Assembly: GCA_015296025.1 (NCBI GenBank)
Contig: DVDZ01000073.1
Location: 1-45,879, forward strand
Length of the DNA: 45,879 bases
From: Thermosynechococcus sp. M46_R2017_013
GTDB taxonomy: Bacteria > Cyanobacteriota > Cyanobacteriia > Thermosynechococcales > Thermosynechococcaceae
Direction of reading: 5' to 3'
Both the position numbers and the translations under genes were made by a program. This document shows positions 20,217-29,216 of this stretch, in pieces (positions within the stretch are counted from its first letter, which is position 1; every line of letters begins with the position of its first letter). The notes beneath the pieces were generated by a model. It searched no databases. It worked only from the letters and a program-made list of their open reading frames with translations, and was not told the origin of the DNA.

Positions 20217-21380
20217 ATGACCATTCAACTCGGGGGACATCGCACCGCCCGTCGCGCCTACGGTATTGATGAAATTGCCCTTGTCCCCGGCAACCGTACC
20301 CTAGATCCCCAACTGGCGGATACCCGCTGGCGCATTGCCCATATCGAACGGGAAATTCCAATTATTGCCAGTGCTATGGATGGGGTTGTGGATGTAACAA
20401 TGGCTGTCAAGCTCAGCCAACTGGGTGCCCTGGGTGTCCTCAACCTGGAGGGGATTCAAACCCGTTACGAGGATCCTGACCCTATCCTAGAGCGCATTGC
20501 CAGTGTCAGTGTGGATGAATTTGTACCCCTGATGCAGCAGTTGTATGCACAGCCAATTCAGCCCCACCTCATTGAAAAACGCATTCAAGAAATCAAATCC
20601 CAAGGGGGAATTGCCGCCGTCAGTCTAACGCCAGCAGGGGCGAGTCGTTTTGGTGATGTTGTTGCAGCAGCGGGGGCAGATTTGCTCTTTGTGCAAGCCA
20701 CCGTTGTCTCACCAGCTCACCTTGCCCCTGAGGGCACAGAACCCCTCGACTTGGCAGCCTTTTGTGAACGGATGCCGATGCCGGTGGTTTTAGGGAACTG
20801 CGTCACCTATGAGGTAGCCCTCAGTCTGATGCACTGCGGAGCCGCAGCAATTCTTGTGGGCATTGGTCCAGGAGCCGCTTGTACCTCCCGTGGAGTGCTG
20901 GGGGTGGGGGTGCCTCAAGTCACAGCGATCGCCGACTGTGCTGCGGCACGGGACGCCTACTTTGAAGAAACACAGCGCTATGTACCTGTAATTGCCGATG
21001 GCGGCCTCGTCACCGGGGGGGATCTCTGCAAATGTATTGCCTGTGGCGCCGATGCAGTGATGATGGGTTCTCCCTTTGCCCGTGCCCAAGAGGCTCCCGG
21101 CCGCGGCTACCACTGGGGCATGGCTACTCCTAGTCCGGTGCTGCCTCGGGGGACGCGCATCCATGTGGGCACCACTGGTACCCTTGAACAGATTCTGCGC
21201 GGACCGGCTCAGTTGGACGATGGCACCCACAACTTTTTGGGGGCACTGCAAACCAGCATGGGCACTCTGGGCGCTAAGGATCTGCGGGAAATGCAGCAGG
21301 TGGAGATTGTTATTGCTCCCTCCCTACTCACAGAAGGCAAGGTCTATCAAAAAGCGCAAAAACTGGGAATGGGGCGCTAG
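20217..21380 (+). CDS. GuaB3 family IMP dehydrogenase-related protein
   Basis: 387 aa; [50 protein letters not shown] active-site loop, no obvious CBS domains. Confidence 0.9.
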   Translation: MTIQLGGHRTARRAYGIDEIALVPGNRTLDPQLADTRWRIAHIEREIPIIASAMDGVVDVTMAVKLSQLGALGVLNLEGIQTRYEDPDPILERIASVSVDEFVPLMQQLYAQPIQPHLIEKRIQEIKSQGGIAAVSLTPAGASRFGDVVAAAGADLLFVQATVVSPAHLAPEGTEPLDLAAFCERMPMPVVLGNCVTYEVALSLMHCGAAAILVGIGPGAACTSRGVLGVGVPQVTAIADCAAARDAYFEETQRYVPVIADGGLVTGGDLCKCIACGADAVMMGSPFARAQEAPGRGYHWGMATPSPVLPRGTRIHVGTTGTLEQILRGPAQLDDGTHNFLGALQTSMGTLGAKDLREMQQVEIVIAPSLLTEGKVYQKAQKLGMGR

Positions 21381-22057
21381 CCCAAGGGAATGTAGCTATA
21401 CTCAATGCGGCCACCACCGCGAAACTGCTGCCGATAGGCAATACTCACGAGATCCTCGCTGGGGTAAAGGGTATCAATGCCGATACCATTGCGGCCATAT
21501 TCTTTGCCAGAGCTGTGAATGTACTGTCCCTCCCCCAAATAAAGGCCTACGTGGGTTGCCCTCTCACGTGTGCCAAAAAAGACCAAATCCCCCCGCCGAA
21601 GCCGAGGTAGGGTTGCCTCAATGGAGCCAGCGCCGAGGGGTGTGGCAAAGGCCTCCTGCTGATAGGCATCCCGCGGCAGCCAAATGCCTTGACTGGCAAA
21701 ACTGGCCTGTATTAAGCCAGAGCAGTCGTAGTTGGGGGATACAGTTCCTCCCCAAAGATACTCATGGGGAATTTGCTGTGCCGCAATGCAAAAGGCAATA
21801 ACGTCTTCAAGGACAGCTTCAATATAGGCGCGATCGCGGGCAATGGGCTGATAGGGTTGAGGGGCGGGTATTAGATGGCGGTAATCCCTTGGATCTAACC
21901 AACCCCCGTATTCATCCTCTGCAAGTTTTACGTAGGTACGTTCGCTACCCAAAGGAGGTGCCCAAAGAAACCGCCCTGCTGCGCCTTGGCTGGCCAGGCG
22001 ATCGCCTGTGGGTGCATCGTAGAGATTCACGGTTGCCGTGAGTTGATAAAGCTGCAT
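21377..22057 (-). CDS. NlpC/P60 family C40 peptidase with N-terminal SH3-like region
   Basis: YLWGGTVSPNYDCSGLIQASFASQGIWLPRDAYQQ...LRRGDLVFFG...THVGLYLGEGQYIHSSG (Cys-His catalytic motifs). Confidence 0.9.
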   Translation of the reverse strand: MQLYQLTATVNLYDAPTGDRLASQGAAGRFLWAPPLGSERTYVKLAEDEYGGWLDPRDYRHLIPAPQPYQPIARDRAYIEAVLEDVIAFCIAAQQIPHEYLWGGTVSPNYDCSGLIQASFASQGIWLPRDAYQQEAFATPLGAGSIEATLPRLRRGDLVFFGTRERATHVGLYLGEGQYIHSSGKEYGRNGIGIDTLYPSEDLVSIAYRQQFRGGGRIEYSYIPLG

Positions 22058-22085
22058 GACCGCCCAATGGTTCAGGGAACAATCA

Positions 22086-22808
22086 CTAGCCAACGGCTGC
22101 ATTCAAAAGGGACTTAAACAACTGCAACCCATCTAAAGTGTGGTCACTGGGGGAGTGGCTCAAGGCAGGGTCAGCGGCACGCTCAGGGTGGGGCATCATT
22201 CCCAAGACATTGCCGGCAGGATTACAAATACCCGCGATGTTGTTGAGTGACCCATTGGGATTACTGTCAGGGGTGACATTCCCTTGGGCGTCGGCATAGC
22301 GAAAGAGGATTTGGCGGTTGGCTTCCAATTCTGCAAGGGTGGCAACATCGGCATAGTAGCAGCCTTCACCGTGGGCAATGGGCAAACGGATTACTGTTTT
22401 ATCGCCATAGGCCTGTAGCCAGGGACGTTCCTTGGCTTCTAAGCGCAAATACACGCGATCGCAAATAAAGTGCAAGTGCTGGTTGCGCACCAGGGCGCCG
22501 GGTAGGAGTTTTGCCTCGGTAAGAATTTGAAACCCATTGCAAATACCTAGCACCCATTTGCCAGCGGCAGCATGGTCTTTAACAGCAGCCATAATTGGCG
22601 AGAAACGGGCGATCGCCCCACAGCGCAAATAATCGCCAAAACTAAACCCCCCTGGCAGCACAATCAGGTCATAGTCGCTCAGATTGGTTTCTTCGTGCCA
22701 TAGGAGTTGCGTCGGCCACCGCAGAATTTCACTGGTGACATAGGCCACATCGCGATCGCAATTCGATCCGGGAAAAACCACAATCCCTACATTTAGGGTA
22801 CGACTCAC
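22086..22808 (-). CDS. purQ: phosphoribosylformylglycinamidine synthase subunit PurQ
   Basis: [53 protein letters not shown]. Confidence 0.96.
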   Translation of the reverse strand: MSRTLNVGIVVFPGSNCDRDVAYVTSEILRWPTQLLWHEETNLSDYDLIVLPGGFSFGDYLRCGAIARFSPIMAAVKDHAAAGKWVLGICNGFQILTEAKLLPGALVRNQHLHFICDRVYLRLEAKERPWLQAYGDKTVIRLPIAHGEGCYYADVATLAELEANRQILFRYADAQGNVTPDSNPNGSLNNIAGICNPAGNVLGMMPHPERAADPALSHSPSDHTLDGLQLFKSLLNAAVG

Positions 22809-23410
22809 AGCAGTTCATCCATCACGTCAGTAATCGGCTTTAACTTGGCGGGGGCATGGAGCAGCTCAATATCCCGTAACCAGATCACACCGCGTCCCAT
22901 AAATTCCACCCCAATTTTAATCAAGCCGGGGGTCCGAGGTTCCGTTTTAAGGTGAAAAGGCACTTCGCACAGGTGCCAGTCGCGATCGCCCACAAAGGAA
23001 ACAGTGCGGGAAAATGTCCAACCAAAGGGTTGACTGCGGCTGAGAAACAATTGCCCACCCTGGGGCAATGCTCCCGTTTTCACCAACGCACGACACAGGA
23101 GCAGTTGATCTCCCTTTTGAGCAGAGGGCACTTCTAGCAAAAGATGGGCTTCCGGTAGTTCAAAAAGAGGAATTGTCTGTGGCCAGTGGGACTCTAGACA
23201 CCAAGCAGTACCTTCGACCCTGAAGCCAGAACCCGCGATTGGTTGATCCACACCTGCCCGAAAGAGGGCAACCCGTTGGAAGGGGGCTGCGGGTTCCGGC
23301 ACCTGAAGCAAGGGGGCAAGGGTATCCGCTAAGGACTTGAATCCCGACTCAATGCCGGCTTTGATGCCTGCCTCGATACTGGCTAATAAATCATCCCACC
23401 AGTTAAACAT
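22805..23410 (-). CDS. uncharacterized protein between purS and purQ
   Basis: 201-aa ORF, ATGA overlap with purQ start; MFNWWDDLLASIEAGIKAGIESGFKSLADTLAPLLQ amphipathic N-terminus. Confidence 0.75.
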   Translation of the reverse strand: MFNWWDDLLASIEAGIKAGIESGFKSLADTLAPLLQVPEPAAPFQRVALFRAGVDQPIAGSGFRVEGTAWCLESHWPQTIPLFELPEAHLLLEVPSAQKGDQLLLCRALVKTGALPQGGQLFLSRSQPFGWTFSRTVSFVGDRDWHLCEVPFHLKTEPRTPGLIKIGVEFMGRGVIWLRDIELLHAPAKLKPITDVMDELL

Positions 23411-23415
23411 TGTGC

Positions 23416-23685
23416 CTATCCTGCGGCGGCTGCCAGCTCCTGCACCTCAATGCGAAACGTTTCAATCACCGGATTAGCCAACAGCTGATCGGCAATCTGG
23501 GTCAATTGAGCCTCGGCCGTGGCGCGATCGCGGGCTTCTAGGTTGAGTTCCACTACTTTGCCAATGCGCACCGATTGCACATTTGTATAACCCAGATGAT
23601 GAATCCCCGCCTGTACCGCTACCCCTGCAGGGTCTAACACCGATGGGCGTAGTGTAACAAAAACCCGTGCCTGAAATTGTGCCAT
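23416..23685 (-). CDS. purS: phosphoribosylformylglycinamidine synthase subunit PurS
   Basis: FQARVFVTLRPSVLDPAGVAVQAGIHHLGYTNVQSVRIGKVVELNLEA; NPVIETFRIEV. Confidence 0.95.
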   Translation of the reverse strand: MAQFQARVFVTLRPSVLDPAGVAVQAGIHHLGYTNVQSVRIGKVVELNLEARDRATAEAQLTQIADQLLANPVIETFRIEVQELAAAAG

Positions 23686-23688
23686 GGA

Positions 23689-24648
23689 CTATACCTCGCG
23701 GGACGGCTGCTCGATTAGGGATTTCACACCCTCAATCGTTGCCGGAATACTACTGGGATCTATAAATAGTACTTTACTGCTGTTACTGTGGCCAATGGTG
23801 CGCCCCATATCCAAGTACCCTTGAGCAAGGAGAAACTGGAGCGCCTCCTTTGCCTGGGGATCCTCTCGCAGTGCTGCCGCAATAATTTTCATTGCTTCTG
23901 CTGTTCCTTGAGCACGCAAAATCTGATCTTGGCGCTCCGCTTGGGCGCGCAACACCACCACTTTTTGTTGAGCTTCCGCTGCCAGAATGGCTGCTTTTTG
24001 TTCGGCCTCAGCGGTTAAAACTTGGGCTTCTGCTTTACCGCGGGCAGAGTTGATGGCAGCTTCGCGCTCCCCTTCCGAGGTGAGAATCGCAGCGCGTCTT
24101 TTCCGCTCAGCAGACATTTGCAATTCCATTGAGTCTTTTACAGCTTGGGAAGGGGCAATATCCCGCAGTTCCACGCGGGTAACTTTCACCCCCCATGGAT
24201 CCGTGGCAATATCTAAATCGCGCAGGAGGTTCTCATTGATTTGAGTGCGGGCGGTAAATGTTTCATCCAGTTCGAGCTTGCCTATCTCCGCGCGAATTTG
24301 CGTTTGCACCAAGTTAGTCATTGCCATGGTCAAGTTTTCCACCTTGTAGTAGGCGCGCTCCATGTCAATAATCCGCCAATAGATGACAGCATCCACCGTA
24401 ATCGTCACATTGTCGCGGGTAATACACTGCTGCGGCGGGATGTCTAGGACTTTTTCGCGGATCGTTTCCTCGAAAACAACTCGCTCTATAAGAGGCAAGG
24501 TCAAGTTTAGCCCTGGCTCCAAGCGACGATGGTAGCTTCCCAAGCGCTCCACCAGTGCCATCTTGCCTTGGTTAACAATGCGTACACTATTAGCAAATCC
24601 CCAGCCACCAAACCCCAGCAGAAAGAGCAGAGCAAAGAGTTCGTTCAT
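23689..24648 (-). CDS. SPFH/band-7 (stomatin/paraslipin-like) membrane protein
   Basis: [69 protein letters not shown]. Confidence 0.92.
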   Translation of the reverse strand: MNELFALLFLLGFGGWGFANSVRIVNQGKMALVERLGSYHRRLEPGLNLTLPLIERVVFEETIREKVLDIPPQQCITRDNVTITVDAVIYWRIIDMERAYYKVENLTMAMTNLVQTQIRAEIGKLELDETFTARTQINENLLRDLDIATDPWGVKVTRVELRDIAPSQAVKDSMELQMSAERKRRAAILTSEGEREAAINSARGKAEAQVLTAEAEQKAAILAAEAQQKVVVLRAQAERQDQILRAQGTAEAMKIIAAALREDPQAKEALQFLLAQGYLDMGRTIGHSNSSKVLFIDPSSIPATIEGVKSLIEQPSREV

Positions 24649-24725
24649 TGTCGTTGTTCCCAACCCTGTTCACTACTACTCTAATGGCTCACGGCCTTAG
24701 TGTTATGGGCAGCAGGGGCTAATTT

Positions 24726-24752
24726 GTCAACGACCGCACCCACAAGGGGAGG
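24726..24752. repeat. 27-nt solo IS-end sequence, reverse-complement identical to 45300-45326
   Basis: GTCAACGACCGCACCCACAAGGGGAGG here; CCTCCCCTTGTGGGTGCGGTCGTTGAC at 45300-45326. Confidence 0.8.
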
Positions 24753-24783
24753 CAGCCTGCCTCTAGAGCCAGAAGTGTTGAAT

Positions 24784-24827
24784 CCTGTAACAAAGCTTTA
24801 TATACCCTGTAACAAAGCTTTATATAC
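24784..24827. repeat. perfect 22-bp tandem duplication
   Basis: CCTGTAACAAAGCTTTATATAC repeated twice head to tail. Confidence 0.95.
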
Positions 24828-24910
24828 TAAGCCACAGGTAGCTCTGGCTGCCAATCAAGTCTCCAATAGACTAAAAGAAAGCATTTGTCGTCCACATCAA
24901 AAACCATATG

Positions 24911-25195
24911 GGAACGAAAGTAAATCACGATCAATATCAAGTTGTTCATTTTTAGGCCACTGATAGCAAGACAGAGTTTTGGATAGTGACAAATCTCTAG
25001 AATCTCACGGATAAAGAAGTTGCTGAACGGTGGGCAATTGAGAATTTATAGAAACTTCTGAAAATGCACTTATTGTTAGAGCGGTTGATGACAAAGAGTT
25101 TGAGCAGGATAGTCAATATACATAGTATTGATGGCGTATTCAATTTTGGAGCTAGTGGACATACCAGAATACTTTGGGAGAAAGCTATTAAATAA
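24911..25195 (+). pseudogene. DDE (IS4-like) transposase relic with three in-frame TAG stops
   Basis: Frame 2: GTKVNHDQYQVVHF*ATDSKTEFWIVTNL*NLTDKEVAERWAIENL*KLLKMHLLLERLMTKS..., resembling ...FWLVTNL...EIAELYR.RWAIENLWKFLKMHL..D.L.TK. Confidence 0.6.
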
Positions 25196-25418
25196 GCTGC
25201 GATATTTACAACGAGCACTCAGGCGGCGATGTCCAAGAGTCTATTGCAGCCTTGATTCGCAGCCAGAGCTACTTGTGGCCTAGAATATTAACACTTTTGG
25301 TTAACTATATGTTCCCAAAACGAAACGCACTCCTAGAACCAAGGCAACTGTGCTGCCTGCTCTAACTGTAGAATAGACTTCAGCATTCGGTGAGACTGAA
25401 TACACTAAGGATTCTTGT

Positions 25419-25793
25419 ATGACCGCCCTCGATCAGCTTCAGCCTGCCAACCCCCGCGAAGTGAATATCTTTGCCCCCTATATGCGTGCTGAGAAACGCC
25501 CTCTGCTGCCCTTGGGCATTGCCCTCTACCGTTTGGGGAAGTTGGAGGGACAACGGGGGATTGAAGGCGCTAACAATGTTGATTTTGTTGCCACATGGAC
25601 GATTGCCAATTTGCCGGCGGATTTATCCCGCTGTACAGTAACCTTTGATAACTCTCCCGATTTACAGTACGAAATGTCGATCACTACATTTGAACTCGTG
25701 GACTATCTCATTGACGTGATCATTAACTATAAAAAGCATCGTATTGCCGATTTTTCTAAAGCGTTTTATCGTAAGCTGTTACGGCTGGAGTAA
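25419..25793 (+). CDS. ebsA: type IV pilus biogenesis / biofilm regulator EbsA family protein
   Basis: MTALDQLQPANPREVNIFAPYM...LPLGIALYRLGKLEGQRGIEG...VATWTIANLPADLSRC, recognised from cyanobacterial EbsA. Confidence 0.75.
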   Translation: MTALDQLQPANPREVNIFAPYMRAEKRPLLPLGIALYRLGKLEGQRGIEGANNVDFVATWTIANLPADLSRCTVTFDNSPDLQYEMSITTFELVDYLIDVIINYKKHRIADFSKAFYRKLLRLE

Positions 25794-25838
25794 CGCTCGC
25801 GTGTTTAGGGCTGGGGTTATGGGAGGAGTAACTCAACG

Positions 25839-26906
25839 GTGGCAAAGCATTTATTGATTGGTTCAATGGTGCCTTATAGCGGCAAGTCTGCAACAGTTTT
25901 AGGTTTGGCCAAGCTCTGTCGCGATCGCCACCTCCGCATTGCCTACGGCAAGCCCTTGGGCACATACCAACCCAATGCCGACAGCGAAGAAACCGAAGCT
26001 GATGTCGGTTTTATACAGGAAACCCTCAATCTCGAGAATGTGCGACCCACATTGCTCACTCTAACTCCAGAAGCCATTAAGGCAAGGCTCACAGGCACAG
26101 ATCAGCAGGATTATCACCAAGCCCTAGCAGCCTATCACAATATGAACCGTGAAGACTTAGTGCTTCTCGAAGGGCCAGCCACATTAGCAGAGGGGAAGCT
26201 GTTTGATTTGGGGTTAGCCCAAATGGCAGCGGTGTTGGATGCACCGATTTTATTGGTGGTGCGCTATGAGTCCCCTTTGGTGGTGGAATCGCTACTTCTA
26301 GCCAAGTCGGAATTGAGCGATCGCCTGTTGGGGGTGATCATCAACGATATTCCCCAACCCGAGGCTCAACCCTTACCCGCCATTCGCCAATATCTTGAGG
26401 CACACCAAATTCCAGTTTTTGGTATGTTGCCCCGCAGTCAGTTGCTGCGCAGTGTCAGTGTCAAGGAATTGGTACGCCAGTTAAATGCCGAAGTCCTGTG
26501 CCGTCCCGATCGCTTGGATCTGCTGGTGGAAGAACTCACGATTGGGGCCATGAATGTCAGTGCCGCCCTAAAGTATTTCCGTAAAGCAAACAATATGGCG
26601 GTGATTACCGGGGGCGATCGCACCGATATTCAGTGGGCGGCTCTGGAGACCTCTACCCATTGCCTGATTCTCACGGGGCATTTGCCCCCTTCCCCGGCCA
26701 TTCTTGCCCGTGCCGAAGAGTTGGAAATCCCAATCCTCTCGGTGGACTTAGACACCCTGACAGCGGTGGAAATTGTGGATCGTGCCTTTGGTCAAGTGCG
26801 TCTCCATGAAATCGCCAAAGTCAAGTGCGTCGAGCAAATGATGCAGGAGCACGTGGATGGCGATCGCCTGCTGGCTCAGTTGGGGATTTTGACAGTTGAG
26901 GCCTAG
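25839..26906 (+). CDS. phosphotransacetylase-family / BioD-like P-loop + DRTGG domain protein
   Basis: LIGSMVPYSGKSATVLGLAKL P-loop; C-terminal MNVSAALKYFRKANNMAVITGGDRTDIQWAALE DRTGG-type. Confidence 0.85.
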   Translation: MAKHLLIGSMVPYSGKSATVLGLAKLCRDRHLRIAYGKPLGTYQPNADSEETEADVGFIQETLNLENVRPTLLTLTPEAIKARLTGTDQQDYHQALAAYHNMNREDLVLLEGPATLAEGKLFDLGLAQMAAVLDAPILLVVRYESPLVVESLLLAKSELSDRLLGVIINDIPQPEAQPLPAIRQYLEAHQIPVFGMLPRSQLLRSVSVKELVRQLNAEVLCRPDRLDLLVEELTIGAMNVSAALKYFRKANNMAVITGGDRTDIQWAALETSTHCLILTGHLPPSPAILARAEELEIPILSVDLDTLTAVEIVDRAFGQVRLHEIAKVKCVEQMMQEHVDGDRLLAQLGILTVEA

Positions 26907-27970
26907 CGGTTGGCACTCAAGGCAAAAATCAGTACTTGGGTTGGCGTTTTGCCATCAAAGTTATTATCGCCAATGATATAAAGCGATCGCGCCCCATCGG
27001 CCAAAGGAGGACCAAAACTCATCCCTTCTAAGTTAGTCAAAGGAATTCCCAGTGTTTTGAAATCCAAAATTAACCGTTTCTGTACGGGACGAATGGTGCG
27101 CAGATCAACTGGTAACGTGGCCATACCAAGGGTATCTGTCGCCCCCGCCAGGGACACTTCAAAGAGTTTAATGCCATATCCTATCTCTGGACTGTAGGTG
27201 CGCTCCAAGCTAAGAAAATGACCCCCATTGTCAAGGGCAAGTAGTTCCACAAGACCATTGAACACTGCCTCTGCAGGATCTAAGGGATACAGGTGCTCCG
27301 CCAGTAAAACAGGGGCAACATCCCCCCGCAGGTAATGGAGCAGGCGGCAGTAAATGGGGATATTGGGGCGAACATCCTGGGCAAGGGCAGATTCCACGCC
27401 AACAAATAGGCGATCGCCCGCCGGGGAAAGCGTCAGGGCCTCAAAACCAAGATTATTGCGAATGCCCTGTTGACCATTGGGGAGATAGTACTGGGGAAGG
27501 GGTAGAGCTTCAATGGTTTGCCCATTCTCGCGCTCAAAGGCCTTAATCCAAGGGGGACTAGCTGTGGCTGCCACCCCTTCACTGCTGATCACAAGGTGCC
27601 CCTCAGGTGTCAGCACGATCCCCTCCGGGTCAGCGGTGTTGGCGGGATACACCTCACCACTGGTTTGTTGGAGAAGGGTCACGCCCTTGGGGGCAATGGT
27701 TTCGGGCGTGATCTCAAGGGTGTAAAACCGAGGCTGCTGGCGATCGTCACTAATGGCATAGAACTGCTGTTGACGTTGATCGTACGTCAAACCCGACAGC
27801 CCCCCCACCTCAGTATTGTGCCACTGGCTGCCGACGGGTAATTGGACTTCGCCACGAAATTCTACCCCTACATTCAAAAACAGACGCTCCTCAGCTCGCA
27901 CTTGGGGCAGGGCACATCCCCACAGTAAACCCAGCAGAAGTATTCCCGTCAGGAAGCGTGGCCAGTGCAT
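26903..27970 (-). CDS. esterase-like activity of phytase family protein (secreted)
   Basis: Lipoprotein-like signal LLGLLWGCA; VGGLSGLTYDQRQQQFYAISDDR; GFEALTLSPAGDRLFVGVES; NLEGMSFGPPLADGARSLYIIGDNNF. Confidence 0.85.
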   Translation of the reverse strand: MHWPRFLTGILLLGLLWGCALPQVRAEERLFLNVGVEFRGEVQLPVGSQWHNTEVGGLSGLTYDQRQQQFYAISDDRQQPRFYTLEITPETIAPKGVTLLQQTSGEVYPANTADPEGIVLTPEGHLVISSEGVAATASPPWIKAFERENGQTIEALPLPQYYLPNGQQGIRNNLGFEALTLSPAGDRLFVGVESALAQDVRPNIPIYCRLLHYLRGDVAPVLLAEHLYPLDPAEAVFNGLVELLALDNGGHFLSLERTYSPEIGYGIKLFEVSLAGATDTLGMATLPVDLRTIRPVQKRLILDFKTLGIPLTNLEGMSFGPPLADGARSLYIIGDNNFDGKTPTQVLIFALSANR

Positions 27971-27979
27971 GGATGTATC

Positions 27980-28893
27980 TTAGCGCTTGCGATTGGTGCC
28001 TTGATTGCTCCCTGCACTTCCCCCTTGTTGATTCGAGCGTTGGGGAGAAGCAGGTTGATTGGCTGGATTAGGTCGTTGCGCATTGTTGCCACTGCTTTGT
28101 TGCACTGCAAACTGAATGGCCTCAGGGGTTTGTACCAGTTGAATTTGACCCGCGACAGGATCGTTGGTGCTCAACATGGTTGCCACCAGATTATCCAGCA
28201 TAACGACGCGGATACCGGTATCTTTAACAAGTTCAGGACGCTGTTGGCGGGCTTGATCCACCTCCCGTTGGAGTTGTGTTTTATCAAAGTAAAAAGGAAT
28301 AAACCGCTGAGTGCGAGTTTGGCCGTTTTCGCGCATCTGTGCTTCTACGGCGATGGGGTTGCCTGTTTTGCTATCCGCTAGGAAAAACAGGGGGGTGCCG
28401 CCCATGAAAGGTTGACCATCTTTGGTCAGAATTTTGCCATCCCGTTCTACCAGATCGCCACTTTGCTTGAGTAGATTCACGGCTGCTTCCAGCTGCGGTC
28501 TTGAGGGGACAATGTCCACACCAATGGCAGGATTTTTTTGACTTTCGAGGGCAATTTTCACGGCACCACTGAGGGCGGCTGCGGAGACCCGAGCGACGCG
28601 ACCCACCTCTGGCTGCTGCGTTTTAATCCCGTTAAGTGCAGTTTGGGCATCCTGCTGATTAACAAAGAAGGTAAAGACCTGAATTTTCTTGTTGCGATCT
28701 TGAGGGTTGGGCATCTCAAAGGTCAGCGGTTCCCCTTTATCATTGGTGATCATAAAAATGGGCACATTGTTGAGAATCCGCAGCACTTGTTCTTCGGGCA
28801 AGGCGGTGGCAGTGTCATAACGACTGAGGCGGGTGCTAGCCACAGGCTACTCACTAACCCTGCCAAAACACCCAAGTGTGCCAATCGTTTCAT
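27980..28893 (-). pseudogene. Tic22-family protein; signal peptide in a different frame from the mature domain (probable 1-nt frameshift near 28825)
   Basis: AGGAG-N5-ATG start at 28893 gives MKRLAHLGVLAGLVSSLWLAPASVVMT..., then frame changes to TATALPEEQVLRILNNVPIFMITNDKGEPLTFEMPN... Confidence 0.7.
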
Positions 28894-29094
28894 ACAGTCT
28901 CCTAATGAATGCTCTATTTGAGTCGGTCAACTTTCCGAATTCAGTCCCTTAGTTGTGGAGAGGGGGGCGATCGCAATTTATTACCTAACTCACACCAAAA
29001 CCTATGCACCAAGTGCAGCTCTTTTCTTAAATATGGAATACATAAGGGGGATGCGCTCCTTTTCCATAGTGGCTTTCACGGTTTTAAGTGTGTG

Positions 29095-29117
29095 CCATCC
29101 TTGGAAAAAAGGCTGTA
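29095..29117 (+). repeat. dispersed 23-nt repeat copy A
   Basis: CCATCCTTGGAAAAAAGGCTGTA; 19-20/23 identical to copies B and C. Confidence 0.6.
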
Positions 29118-29216
29118 AACTGAGTATTTTTACACATAAAGTACTCCCTTTGCTTTCCCAGCCTAAGCCAATTTGACGCAATGTACAAGGGGCAAGTTTC
29201 CATACCCTTTCGGGAA

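Noticed and set aside
21076-21801. 241-aa plus-strand ORF spanning guaB3 and the C40 peptidase
   Set aside because: Overlaps two well-supported genes in other frames; Cys/Trp/Arg-rich shadow translation.
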